The position numbers were made by a program, and so were the translations under genes. The notes beneath the pieces were generated by a model. It ran no database searches. It saw only the letters and a list, made by a program, of their open reading frames with translations, and was not told the DNA's origin. This document shows positions 1 to 12,421 of a DNA stretch of 64,000 nt, one piece after another. Location: NCBI RefSeq assembly GCF_036850765.1, contig NC_089501.1, positions 15,104,997 to 15,168,996 on the forward strand, in the 5' to 3' direction. Within the stretch, counting starts at the first letter, position 1. Every line of letters starts with the position of its first letter. Source of the stretch: Saccopteryx bilineata (taxonomy: Eukaryota; Chordata; Mammalia; Chiroptera; Emballonuridae).

Positions 1-462
1 TAGCTGTTAGTTATCATTGCCAAGTTGCTTTCTATAAAAGCTGAATATATGGACTAGTGATTACAGTAATATACTTTTCCCATCGTTGCTCAGACTCTGA
101 ATACTACATTCTATTTTAGGGGGAAATATGGCAATCTCAATGGGGAAAAGCAGCATCTCACTAGATTTTCATTTCACTATGACTGGGTTTGATTATCTTT
201 TCAATGTTTACCAGTCATTTGTATTTTTCCAAGAATTATCTGTAGGTTTTATCTATAAATTATTTTCAATTATAAAACATTTTCAAGTATATAGATGAAT
301 ACCTATTTTAGGGCATTGTTCTTATTGGTAGGAACTATTTAAATTACATGAATATTACTTCCTTATTAGTTTTATTACAAATTTTTATTCCCAGTATGTC
401 CCTCTTAGTATCTTCCAACAATATTTAAAAATTTTGAATTTTTACTAAGTCAAATCTGTTTC

Positions 463-681
463 TCCTGACCATATGGTGGTGCAGTGGATAGAGCATCATC
501 CTGGGACGCTGAGGACCTACATTCAAAACCCCAAGGCCACTGGTTTGAGCACAAGCTCATCTAGCTTGAGTGTGGGCTCACCAGCTTGAGCATGGGGTTG
601 CTGGCTTGAACGTGGGATCATAGCCATGACCCCACGGTCACTGGCTTGAGCCCTAAGGTCGCTGACTCGGAGCCCAAGATC
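463..681 (+). mobile_element. SINE (tRNA-derived, GGTGCAGTGGATAGAGC type), 3'-truncated
   Basis: Head sequence CCTGACC...GTGGTGCAGTGGATAGAGC followed by repeated 'ctggcttgagc' units; no tail. Perfect 19-bp duplication actaagtcaaatctgtttc at 444-462 and 682-700. Confidence 0.9.
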
Positions 682-700
682 ACTAAGTCAAATCTGTTTC

Positions 701-2249
701 ATAATCTACTTAAGAAGAATATTTTAAACCTAAGAATATAAAATTAATTCAATAAATCTTAATACTTCTATGATTTTTAAAATAAATCATTAGCTCTTTA
801 CTCCATTTCAAATTTACTTTTCTTATAGCTTAAGGTTGAGATCAAATACCATTTTTTTCAGGCTTAATCTTTCCCTACTGTTTTGAAATGCTGTCTTTAT
901 ATCATAGATTAAATTTCCAAATAGGATGTGTTTTTAAAAGTACTTAGGATGATATGTTTGCAAGAGAAATGCTATATATAGAATAAAAATTCTAGGCTTT
1001 TGTTTTATTCTAATTTGTTTAGTTCGTCTGTTGTAAACTGGCATAAGGGCTTTTTACTCACTCTGTGTGCTCCTTCCAATACACCAAAACATCGGCACCT
1101 GTGACAAGCTACTTGACTCTTAAATGCCCATGAGGTTAAACTCAGTTCTAGGCTTACTTCAATGGCTGGATCTCCTTGGAGAACAGACCAATTCTAGGAG
1201 TCTCGGGTGATATGAATTAGGTCATATGTGACATTTCCAATTGAAAATCATTTTTTAAAGAAATCCTATATAGAAAAGTTTCTAAAAAGAGGACAGTCAG
1301 TCCCAAAACATGCATGGGATAACCCAGTTTTATTTTAAAGTCCATGCATATGCAAATAAATGCACAGCAAAGATTTGGAAGATGTACAGCACACTAGTAA
1401 CATCTGTATGCTCTGACTGCAACAAAAGAAATCATTTTACTTTCTTCTCTATTTAATTCTAAAAGGTTGAAAATTTTCAAAGACCATATATTTAATATTT
1501 GAAATATAAATTTAAAATTATGTTTATCTTTATGCTTTTCTAAATGTGCATTTATCTTTTTACAGAGGAAATGGTAGAAGAAATACATACAGCAGTTGAC
1601 ATTAAAGAAATGTTTTATAATATTTTTTAGTTTCTTTTTATTTTCATTTTTTATTTATGACAGAATTTCTGGTTAAAGATCATTGCCTGAGTTCATAAAG
1701 TTATAATCTCTCCCTCCCAGGGCCCAATGAACTGACAGGAAAGTAATATGGTAGAAATTCATGACAATGAACTACATAGGATCATCAGTAAAAGAAATTA
1801 ATACAAAATACTAGAAGCTAGAAAATGAAGAAGTAGGACAGAAGAATACACAACATATAACACAGTACTGGGAATGGAGCACAGGGAGTTCATCTGTTTG
1901 GGGGAGAATCAAAGAGGCTGTAACCTCAGAAATACCAGGTACAGATGCAAGCTACAAACAAGAACCTAACTGAAAATCTGTACTTATTGTGTCACTGAAC
2001 AAAACTAAACACATACCAGTACCTACCAGTCCTTATTCCATGATACAAACAATAAACCAGAAATAAAGCTGAATATAGACATAAAACTGTGAGGGTGGCA
2101 GTAGCAGTATCACTGTTTCAGCAAGTTATCTGGGGAAACTTCCTAGGAAGGAGAACTTTGAAGAAAGAGACATCAAAAAAGTAAGAGATCATTGAAAGAC
2201 CAGAATCATTGTTAAAGCAATGATAATGCAAAGAAATGCACTAAGCAAA
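701..2249. other. Intron 2, AT-rich, no feature recognised
   Basis: Unique-looking AT-rich sequence. The 64-codon minus-strand ORF at 1394-1588 has no recognisable motif and no splice context. Confidence 0.6.
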
Positions 2250-2380
2250 TTAAACATCATGTTATTAAATCTTCATAATACATAAAAAAGAATTATCTCC
2301 AATACAGAGATTAAAAAAACCGAGGCTCAAAGAAATGAAAAGTTATTCAAGGTTGCACCGATATTTAAGTGATAAAAGGT
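2250..2380 (-). mobile_element. MIR fragment
   Basis: 'ttaaatcttcataatac', 'gaggctcaaagaaatg' and 'aaggttgcaccgat' correspond to antisense MIR core. Confidence 0.6.
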
Positions 2381-3063
2381 TTAAACAAAGCTTAAGCTCT
2401 TATTATGCATAGTCATTTCACCTTCTGGGAAATAGTTTACTCACTTATATAATGGTCTCATTAGTTATATTATCTGTAAAGATCCATATACTGCTAACAC
2501 TATGACTATTACCAAAAACTATAAAAGTTATAGTTCTACTTATCATTAAAAAAAATTCCATCAGTGTGCCTGAAAGCTTGAAAAAGAACATCCATTCTTT
2601 AATTTTTTTTAATACTTTAAAAATATCACTAGCTTCTAACTGAAAGCAATGCCCTTAAAATAAATTTTTTTAGAGATGACAAATTTTTACATTTAGGGAA
2701 AATTAAAATTTTTTGGTTTAGTTTTTACTTCTTTTCTGAAATTAACTTCTTTCTTTAGTATATCAGCTTTCTCTTAAGGGACTTTGAAACCAACTTTAAT
2801 AGTAATACACATAGAATACAATACTAAAATGATATTTCAGATCAATCAAGTAAAGAACTCCACTACACGGCTGTCAATACACCAACTTTATTCCAATGGC
2901 CCAATATAAATGATAATACTTAAACAGATTTACAATAAAAGCAATAATTTTAAGAGTGTCCATTCAAAAACTTAAGAGTGTGAAAATAAGATTTAAAATT
3001 TTAAATTTAGAAAAGGTAAAGACAAGAGTTAAAGAAATACAAGTAATACAAAGAAATACGACA

Positions 3064-3434
3064 CTCACTGGTAGAGTGTCGGCCTAGCGTACAGGAGTCC
3101 CAGGTTTGATTCCCGGCCAGGGCACACAGGAGAAGCACCCATCTGCTTCTCTACCCCTCCCCCTCTCCTTCCTCTCTGCCTCTCTCTTCCCCTCTCGCAG
3201 CCAAGGTTCCATTGGAGTAAAGTTGGCCTGGGCGCTGAGGATGGCTCTGTGGCCTCTGCCTCAGGCGCTAGAACGGCTCTGGTTGCAACAGAGCAACGGC
3301 CCAGATGGGCAGAGCATCGCCCCCTGGTGGGCATGCCGGGTAGATCCCGGTAAGGTGCATGCAGGAGTCTGTCTGACTGCCTCCCCATTATCAACTTCAG
3401 AAAAATACAAAAAAAAAAAAAAAAAAAAAAAAAA
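3064..3434 (+). mobile_element. SINE (long Ves-type, 5' end missing)
   Basis: B box GGTTTGATTCC, the 'gggcacacaggagaagc' body and a poly-A tail. The first about 20 bp of the usual head are absent. Confidence 0.9.
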
Positions 3435-3621
3435 GAATGGGAAAAAAATACAAGTATTTCATGTTTAAATTCTTTTCATCTTTCAATTTAACAAAAGAAC
3501 ACTTGCCTTAGATTATTTTTTGCAATTCACATACCTATTTATTTGCTCCTTTATCACCTTGTCTATATTTCCTCCTTTTCCTTGAGTTGAATGTTTTAAT
3601 TATGCATAGTCATTTCACCTT

Positions 3622-4038
3622 TTTTTTTTTTTTTTTTCATTTTTTTTTTTTTTTTCATTTTTCTGAAGCTGGAAACAGGGAGAGACAGTCAGACAGACTC
3701 CCGCATGCGCCCGACCGGGATCCACCCGGCACGCCCACCAGGGGCGACGCTCTGCCCACCAGGGGGCGATGCTCTGCCCATCCTGGGCGTCGCCATGTTG
3801 CGACCAGAGCCACTCTAGCGCCTGGGGCAGAGGCCACAGAGCCATCCCCAGCGCCCGGGCCATCTTTGCTCCAATGGAGCCTTGGCTGCAGGAGGGGACG
3901 AGAGAGACAGAGAGGAAAGCGCGGCGGAGGGGTGGAGAAGCAAATGGGTGCTTCTCCTGTGTGCCCTGGCCGGGAATCGAACCCGGGTCCTCCACACGCT
4001 AGGCCGACGCTCTACCGCTGAGCCAACCGGCCAGGGCC
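3622..4038 (-). mobile_element. SINE (long Ves-type, full length)
   Basis: Starts with poly-T and ends GGCCAGGGCC on the plus strand. Flanked by atttcacctt (about 3612-3621 and 4039-4048). It carries the duplicated 'cccctggtgggc' motif of one subfamily. Confidence 0.93.
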
Positions 4039-4949
4039 ATTTCACCTTCTTAATTTCACCTTAGTGAAATTAGTATTTCACGTAGTTGCTAGCAAAGTTA
4101 TGACAGATACTAGTAAATAAGATTTTGTTAATAGTCATAAAAAAATGTTATACTGAGATGTTAAAAACAACTTCCCTACCCATACCACCAAGAGCAACTA
4201 AAAGCCCTGGACAGTATAATATAAAACAAACATAAGACATTGAAAGTTGGGAAGAAGGCAACAAATTGGCTAGAAACCTCAGGACCCAAGGAATAAGACA
4301 GTGGTAAACTCCTTGGGTTGTCTTTTTGCATTATATCTCCTAGAAATGAAGCTAAAAAAATCAGCAACACAAATGAAACAAAAGGCACAGCCCAAAAAAG
4401 TCCCAAACAAAGCCTGTTCTCCCTAAACAATGGACCAGGAAAGAGGAAGCCAAACACCACAGAAAATTTTCAGATAGCAACCGCTCTTCTCCAGCCAACC
4501 ATTAAAGAAAAAACTGCAGCCCTATCTCCACCCATGCCAACAAAAGCCAAGAGAAGAGCCGAGACTTCCAACTTTACCAATCTGTAACAAAATATCCTAA
4601 TAGCCCCCCTAGGCTAGTATCAAAGAAGGACAAATAGGGAAATAGGACTTTCATTTCTGTTTGGCACTGTGAAGTCAACCATGTACACACACTCAGGTTG
4701 TATCAGTGGTGATCACAGGAAAAACCTAAACTTCCACCCACAACCAGCAGTAACAAGGTACTTGCCTCCTAACTTCCAGGTACCAACCAAGGCCAAGTGA
4801 AGAATCTGAACTTCTAGTCCACCTAGCAGTAAGGAAACAGTGTCTCTGCCCCTTTCATTTGCTAACAAAACACTAGCTAAGTATACCAGCTAACAGAAAA
4901 GGTTAAAATATATAAACAAACATGTATAATAATTTTGTGTTTACTTATA

Positions 4950-5389
4950 TGTTGGGGACCGAATAAATAAACAGGGTATTTTTGCACACTGGATAGATGT
5001 GCTGGGCCCAACCCCCACCTCACTGCCTACTTAACAAAGAGCTACACCTGATTCTCATTTGTCTCACCCATGTTCTCCAGAAGAGGCTGGAAGCTCATTT
5101 CTTATTAGTGTAAAGTTGGATTTGAATGGTATGGTGTGGGTTGTCTTTGAGTTGCCTTGGAAACTTAATTGAACTGCTAATGGACTATGTTTTTCCATGA
5201 ATAAGGGCGGATGTGCTCTTGGGAGCAGTTACCTTACAGCTGAGGAACAGTAGAGACTGTTCACGGTGGTGTCCTCCCGAACCCATCTATATATATATAT
5301 CTTAAAGTCTCTGTCTATCATTTATTTCAATTCCATACCTTTTCCCGTTCGGGACTCCGGTATATACTTGTAGTGGCTGGACCGCAACA
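4950..5389. mobile_element. Solo LTR of an endogenous retrovirus (candidate)
   Basis: A 440-bp block begins TGTTGGGGACC and ends CCGCAACA, so it has TG...CA termini. Flanks are cttata and cgtata, a 6-bp target duplication with one mismatch. It contains a TATA-like tatatatatatat (about 5286-5301) and a downstream segment with CGGGACTCCGG typical of LTR 3' regions. There are no gag, pol or env sequences beside it. It sits inside the old L1. Class cannot be fixed by eye; a 6-bp duplication suggests class II. Confidence 0.65.
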
Positions 5390-5785
5390 CGTATATTAAA
5401 TAAACTTGTCTTTATAAGACATGTAAAAATGTAAATAAATAATATTTATTATTCAGTAAACAAAATAAATCCAGAATTTTGTAACATTACAAAATTCCAC
5501 AAATATCAACTAAAAAATCATTTGTCATTCAAAGAACCATTAAGTTCTCAAACTTAATTAAAAAACAAAAACTCAATAGATGCCAATACCAATGTAAGAG
5601 AACTGTTAGAATTCTCTGACAAATATTTTTAAGGATTCTTCAAAAAACTGATATAATAATAACCATTACAAACATGCCTAAAACAAATGACAAAAGAGTA
5701 AGCATTGGCAAAAAATCAGAAGATATAAAGAACCAAAATTAAAATATTAGAACTGAAAAATACAATATTAGAAATAAAAAGCTCA

Positions 5786-6034
5786 TGGGATCACAGAAGG
5801 TAAAGGGCTTAGCCAGATTATACATACATAACATATATACAGACACTAGGGTAGCAATAGCCAGAGGGAAGAGGGGATAGTGGGGATGAAATGGGGGTGG
5901 AAAGAGACTTTGCATGGGGCATTGGGGGGCACAATGTGGTGTATGTGCAGAGGGTGTTATCAATATATTAAGTGGGACACTTGGAACCAAGTCAACAAAA
6001 TAAATTAAAAATAAAAAATTTTAATTAAATAAAA
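5786..6034 (+). mobile_element. 5'-truncated L1 3' end
   Basis: About 250 bp of G/A-rich L1 3' UTR-like sequence ending in an A-rich tail. It is flanked by a perfect 16-bp duplication, agaaataaaaagctca (5770-5785 and 6035-6050). It differs from the 3' UTR of the young L1 at 15.7 kb, so it represents another L1 subfamily. Confidence 0.75.
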
Positions 6035-6462
6035 AGAAATAAAAAGCTCAGTGGATGGGCTCAACAATAGAAGGGAGTGAACCAAAGAAAAATATCAGTG
6101 AATTGGAGCAATCCAAGTTACCCAATATGAACAATAAACAAAAAATAGAAGGAAAAAAAAAAAAGAAACACAGTATCAGAGACCTGTAGTACAAAAAGAA
6201 AAGAATTACAAATTTGTGCCATCAGAGTCCTAGAACGAAAGGAGAGACTGAGAAAGTACTCAAAGAAAATAATGGCTAAAAACTTCCCAAATTTGTAAAG
6301 GCAAAAGACTGTATGAATCCCAAACAGGATTAATCTAAAGAAATCTACCTGGTGAGCTGATATATAATTTCTGAAAACTGAAAACAAATTACATGTCTTT
6401 AAAGTAGCTAGAAGAAAAAAAAAAAAGGACTGCAGATCTGTCATCAGAAACCATGGAAGCCT

Positions 6463-6672
6463 CTGACCTGTGGTGGCGCAGTGGATAAAGCGTCGACCTG
6501 GAAATGCTGAGGTTGCCGGTTCAAAACCCTGGGCTTGCCTGGTCAAGGCACATATGGGAGTTGATGCTTCCAGCTCCTCCCCCCTGTCTCTCTCTCCTCT
6601 CTCTCTGTCTCTCTCTTTCCCTCTCTCTCTCCTCTCTAAAATGAATAAATAAAATAAAAATAAAAGAGTATA
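6463..6672 (+). mobile_element. SINE (short type, GTGGCGCAGTGGATAAAGC)
   Basis: About 200 bp with a CT-rich 3' part and AATAAAATAAAA tail. Perfect 17-bp duplication agaaaccatggaagcct at 6446-6462 and 6673-6689. Inserted in the ORF1 remnant of the old L1. Confidence 0.93.
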
Positions 6673-8107
6673 AGAAACCATGGAAGCCTAAAAGAAGTGG
6701 CATAATACTTTTCAAGTCCTGAAAGAAAAAAAAAAAATGTCAAACTAAAATTATATATCCAATGATTCAGGAATGAAGGAGAATCAAGATGTTCTCATTA
6801 AAAAAAAAACTAAGATAATTTGTCACCAGCAAGTGTATCCTGAAAACAATGGCTAAGGAAGTTCTCTAAAAGAATAAGTAAACTTGAAATATCACAAGGA
6901 AAAAAAGAAGACAGTATGTAAAAATATCAATAAATCCAATATGCTGTCTCCTCTTGAGTTTCTTTAATTGTTGGACAGTTGAAATAAAAATTGTAACACT
7001 GTGTGACATCGGTATAAATATATTTATAAAAATATTTGAAACAATTTTGCTATAAATGGAGGAGGGTACAATGGTATAAAAGAAGGTAAGGTTCTTATAC
7101 TCCAAACTATTAAAATAAGTTATATTCATATAAATTATGTATATTACATATATACTATATATAATATAAAGTAATTTATAATGTCATACTTAGAACAACC
7201 AATAGAAACATTATACAGAGGTACACTTTAAAAACTACAGATAAATCCAAGTAGACTTACAAAAATGTCCAAGTAACCTACAGAAAAACAGGAAAATAAA
7301 AACAGAAATAAAGCAAGCAAACAGAATACTTAAACATGAATACATTAATAATTACATTAAATATAAATGGTCTAAATATACCAATTAAAAAATAGACTGG
7401 CAGAGTTGATTTAAAAACCATGGTCCAAGTGTATCTGTTAAAAGTAATTTACTTCAAGCATAATGATACAAACAAGTGGAAAGTAAAAGAATAGAAAACA
7501 TATACCATTTAAACATTAATCAAAAAAAGCACATATGACTATAAAAATAGACTTCAGTACAAAGAAAATTAACAGAGACAGGAGACATTATATAATAAAA
7601 TAAAAGCTAATCCACCACATAGCAATCCTAAATGTGTATGTACCAAGCAACAGATCTACATAATTTATGAATCAAAACTATATAATAGAACTAAAAAGAA
7701 AAAAAAATGTACAAATCCCAATTATAGTTGGAACTTTTATAAACTCCTCTCTCAACAGCTGATTGGAAAAATAGTCAAAAGTTATCAAAAATATAGAAAA
7801 ACTAAACACCACCATCAACAAATGGGATCTAATTGACATTTATAGAACAAAAGATCTGACAAAATACAAATTCTTTTCAAGTGTCCACAAAACATATAGC
7901 AAATAGACCACATGCTGAGACCAAAATCAAACCTCAACAAATGTAAAAGAATTGAAATCACAGACTGTGTTTCTAATCACAATGAACTCAAACTTGAAGT
8001 AACAGACAACAGGAAAATCTCCAAACACTTCAAAACTAAACAAAGCATTACTTAATAACTTTGGGATCAAAGAAGAAGTCTCAAGGTAAATTAAGAAAAT
8101 ACAATGA

Positions 8108-8994
8108 CTCAGTCTAGGAAGGTTGTATTGTTCTAGGAATTTATCCATTTCTTCTAGGTTGTTGAATTTAGTGGCATAAAGTTTTTCATAGTATTCTACA
8201 ATAATTCTTTGTATATCTACAGTGTCCGTGGTGATTTCTCCTCTTTCATTTTGGATTTTGTTTATATGAGTTCTTTCTCTTTTTTCCTTGGTAAGTCTTG
8301 CCAAGGGTTTGTCAATTTTATTGATCTTTTCAAAGAACCAGCTCCTTGTTCTATTAATTTTACAACCATTATGGAAGAAAGTATGGTGGTTCCTCAAAAA
8401 ACTGAAAATAGAACTACCTTATGACCCAGCAATCCCTCTACTGGGTATATACCCCAAAAACTCAGAAACATTGATACGTAAAGACACATGCAGCCCCATG
8501 TTTATTGCAGCATTGTTCACAGTGGCCAGGACATGGAAACAACCAAAAAGCCCGTCAATAGATGACTGGATAAAGAAGATGTGGCACATATACACTATGG
8601 AATACTACTCAGCCATAAGAAATGATGACATCGGAACGTTTACAGCAAAATGGTGGGATCTAGATAACATGATACGAAGCGAAATAAGTAAATCAGAAAA
8701 AAACAGGAACTGCATTATTCCATACGTAGGTGGGACATAAAAGTGAAACTAAGAGACATTGATAAGAGTGTGGTGGTTACGGGGGGGAGGGGGGAATGGG
8801 AGAGGGAAAGGGGGAGGGGGAGGGGCACAAAGAAAACAAGATAGAAGGTGACAGAGGACAATCTGACTTTGGGTGACGGGTATGCATCATAATTGAACGA
8901 CAAGATACCCTGGTCTTGTTACCTTTGAATATATGTATCCTGATTTATTGATGTCACCCCATTAAAAAAATAAAATTATTTATAAAAAAAAAAA
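8108..8994 (+). mobile_element. 5'-inverted (twin-primed), truncated young L1
   Basis: 8108-8361 is the reverse complement of ORF2 sequence corresponding to about 20605-20861 of the full-length copy in this window. From 8362 on, the sequence is forward and corresponds to 22979 through the 3' end and poly-A. The intervening 2.1 kb is missing. A perfect 15-bp duplication, aagaaaatacaatga, flanks it (8093-8107 and 8995-9009). The shared tga between target and inverted start fits priming by the second nicked strand. The ORF at 8288-8740 is a chimera across the inversion, not a gene. Confidence 0.92.
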
Positions 8995-9216
8995 AAGAAA
9001 ATACAATGAATTGAATGAAAATGAAAATACAAAATATTAAAAGTTGTGGAACAGAGCTATAGCAGTGCTGAGAAATTTAATCTCAAAAGAAAAAGAGTTC
9101 ATATCAAATCAATAATCTCCTATGTTACAAATTTAGAAAAAGAGCAAAATAAATCAAAAGTAGAAAGGATATAATAAAGAGCAGAAATTATTGAAATCAA
9201 AATCAGAAAAAAAGAA

Positions 9217-9544
9217 GCCCTGGCCGGTTGGCTCAATGGTAGAGCGTCGGCCTGGCATACAGGAATCCCCGGTTCAGGGCATACAGGAAAAGCGCCCATC
9301 CCCTCCTTCTCCACCCCTCCCACTCTTCTTCCTCTCTGTCTCTCTCTTCCCCTCCGGCAGCCAAGGCTCCATTGGAGCAAAGTTGGCCCGGGCGCTGGGG
9401 GATGGTTCCATGGCCTCTGCCTCAGGTGCTAGAATGGCTCTGGTTGCAACAGAGCAACGCCCCAGATGGGCAGAGCATCGCCCCCTGGTGGGCATGCCTC
9501 CCCATTTCCAACTTCAGAAAAATAAAAATAAATTAAAAAATAAA
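9217..9544 (+). mobile_element. SINE (long Ves-type)
   Basis: Head GCCCTGGCCGGTTGGCTCAA and the usual body, with a small deletion around the B box (cccggttcagggc) and near the 3' end. Flanked by aaaatcagaaa on both sides. Confidence 0.9.
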
Positions 9545-9720
9545 AAAAATCAGAAAGAGAAAATGAATAAAACAAAGATCTGATTCTCTGCAAAGATCAA
9601 TAAAACTGACAAACTGCTACCAAGACAAGAAAAACAAAAAATGAAAGATGATATAAATGACCAATATCAGATATGAAACAGGATTTCACTTCAGAGGCTG
9701 CAGACATGAAAGGATTAAGG

Positions 9721-9926
9721 CAGCGGTTCTCAACCTCTGGGTCGCGAACCCCGGCGGGGGTTGAACGACCAAAACACAGGGGTTGCCTAAAGCCATCGGA
9801 AAATACATACTTATTATACAATACATTTTTTAAATAAAATATGAATTTCCGATGGCTTTAGGCAACCCCTGTGTTTTGGTCATTGGAACCCCGCCAGGGT
9901 TGTGACCCACAGGTTGAGAACCGCTG
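9721..9926. mobile_element. Palindromic hAT element (SPIN/URR1-like)
   Basis: 206 bp with termini CAGCGGTTCTCAACC and GGTTGAGAACCGCTG. Most of the two halves are reverse complements of each other (for example 'cctaaagccatcgg' and 'ccgatggctttagg'). Flanks gattaagg (9713-9720) and gattaaga (9927-9934) give an 8-bp duplication with one mismatch, as expected for hAT. Non-autonomous, no ORF. The terminal sequence resembles SPIN-type hATs as I remember them. Confidence 0.85.
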
Positions 9927-10280
9927 GATTAAGATAATGCTAAAAACAACCCTACACACACAAAGTTGACAACCTAGACAAAGTAGACTACTTCCCTTAT
10001 TACCCCCCAAAAACTACCACTTGTCCAACTTCAAAGAGATTGTTTGAATACCCCTAATAACTATTAAGGATATTGAATTATTTTTAAAACTATGAAAGAA
10101 GAAATCTCTAGGCCCAGATGATTTCACTAAAGAATTCTACCAAACACTGGGGAAGAATTAACACTATTCTACACAATCTCTTCCCAATGCATTTATAAGG
10201 CTAATATTATCCTGATATCAAAATAAGACAAGACACTAACCCCTTCCAAAAAAAAGTACAAACCAATATCCCTATGGATA

Positions 10281-10308
10281 CACACACACACACATACACA
10301 CACACACA
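10281..10308. repeat. (CA)n microsatellite, interrupted
   Basis: CA units with one TA interruption, inside old L1. Confidence 0.9.
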
Positions 10309-10386
10309 AATCCCTAAATAAAATATTAACACGCATATTCTGCTGAATATTAAGTATTCAGCAATTTGTAAAAAGAATTATACATT

Positions 10387-10734
10387 TTCACTACTTGACC
10401 AAGCAGTGGCGCAGTGGATAGAGCATCAGACTGAGATGCAGAGGACCCAGGTTTGAAACCCCGAAGTCACCGGCTTGAGCACAGGCTCACCAGCTTCAGC
10501 GCAGGGTCACTGGCTTGAGAATGGGATCATAGACATGACCCCATCGTTGTTGGCTTGAGCCCAAAGATCACTGGCTTTAGCAAGGGGCCACTCACTCTGC
10601 TGTAGCCTCCCAGTTAAGGCACATAGAAGAAAGCAATCAATGAACAAATAAGGAGCCACAATGAAGAACTGATGCTTCTCATCTCTCTCTCTTCCTGTCT
10701 GTCTGTCCCTCTCTCTGTTTCTCTGTCTCTGAAT
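10387..10734 (+). mobile_element. SINE (GTGGCGCAGTGGATAGAGC type)
   Basis: About 350 bp; perfect 12-bp duplication gaattatacatt at 10375-10386 and 10735-10746. Inserted in old L1 ORF2. Confidence 0.9.
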
Positions 10735-10843
10735 GAATTATACATTATGACCAAATAGAGCTGAATGCTGGCTCAATATCTGAAAAGTCAAGCAATGAAA
10801 TTTACTACCATGTGAACAAGCTAAAGAAGAATATCATATATCA

Positions 10844-11155
10844 CCTGACCAGGTGGTGGCACAGTGGATAGAGCATCAGACTGGGATGCCGAGGACCCAG
10901 GTTCGAGACTCCAAGGTCGCCAGCTTGAGCATGGGCTCATCTGGTTTGAGCAAGGCTCACCAGCTTGGACCCAAGGTCGCTGGCTCGAGCAAGGGGTCAC
11001 TCGGTCTGCTGTAGCCCTACGATCAAGGCACATATGAGAAAGCAATCAATGAACAACTAAAGTGCCACAACAAGAAACTGATGATTGATGCTTCTCATCT
11101 CTCTCCATTCCTGTCTGTCTGTCCCTATCTATCCCTCTCTCTGACTCTCTCTCTG

Positions 11156-11181
<26 letters not shown>
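10844..11181 (+). mobile_element. SINE (GTGGCACAGTGGATAGAGC type)
   Basis: Perfect 17-bp duplication aagaatatcatatatca at 10827-10843 and 11182-11198; 24-nt A tail. About 100 bp from the previous SINE in the same old L1. Confidence 0.93.
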
Positions 11182-11186
<5 letters not shown>

Positions 11187-12421
11187 TATCATATATCAAT
11201 TGATACAGAACAAGTATTTGCAAAATCCAATAAACATTCATTATTTTAAATTCTCTCAGCAAAGTAAGAGTAGAGAGGAACTTCCTCCCTCCAACTGATA
11301 AATGGCATCTATAAAATACAGCTAAGAGCTATTATACAACTACTTAACAGTAGAATGAATAAATGTTTTATCTGTAAAACCAGGAAAAAGGCAAGAAGAT
11401 TCCTTCTAAGAAATCACTGAACCTAAAAGTAGTCTTAGGGATATCGAAACACACACGCCATAAAAAATTAACTCAAAATGAATCATGGACTTAAATGGAA
11501 AACATAAAGTGATAAAACTTCTAGGAAAAATAAAAGTAACTTCAAAATCTGGGTCTAGGCAATGATTTCTTAGACTTGACCCCAATGCACAATCCATATA
11601 GGAAAAATTTCAAACACTTGACTTCATCAAATTTAAAACTTTTGCTCTGCAAAAGACACTGTGAGAGGATGAAAAGACAAGCTACCGAGTGGAAGAAAAT
11701 ATTTGCAAGCCACAGAGGCAACAAAGGATCAATATCTAAAATACATAAACTTTCAAACAGCAAAAAAAAAGAATCCAATTAGAACATGAGTAAGACATGA
11801 AGAGACACTTCACCAAAGAAAATACACAGATGGCAAATAAGTATGTGAAAAAATGTTCAACATTATTAATCTTCAAAGAATTGAAATTAAAACCACAGTA
11901 AGAGATTGCTTCATTCCTATGAGCCTAAAATTTGAAAACCACAAAATGCTAGCATGGATAAAGAGAAAATTGGATTACTCATACTAATCCATTTCTTTCC
12001 ATTACTAATATAAAAAGAAATGTCGCTCTGAAAAATTGTGTGACAGTTTCTTTAAAAACTAAGCATGTAATTACCATATGACCAGTAATTGCATAGATAT
12101 TTACCACAGAGAAATAAAGATATAAGTACACACAAAAACCTGTATATGACTGCTTGTAGCAGCTTTATCCCTAATAGAAAAAAACTAGAAACAATCCAAT
12201 GTCATTCAATGGGTATATGGTTAAGCAAAAGATGGTCTATATAATACCACCATTGCTGTATACATACTACTCAGCAATAAAAGGAATAAATTGTTGATAG
12301 GCACAGCAACCTGGATGAAACTCCAGTGAAAAAACCTAATTCCAAAGGGCTATGCACTGTATAATTGCACTTATCCAGTACTCTTAAAATGACAAAATTA
12401 TAGAAATGGAGGTTGGTTCAC

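Noticed and set aside
3587..4021. 144-codon ORF on the plus strand and its antisense partners
   Set aside because: Entirely within an antisense SINE; the same R/G/P-rich peptides recur at every copy (for example 24.0, 26.4, 41.3, 46.3, 50.9 kb).
8288..8740. 150-codon ORF resembling L1 ORF2 C terminus
   Set aside because: Chimera across the twin-priming inversion; the start is antisense L1 sequence.
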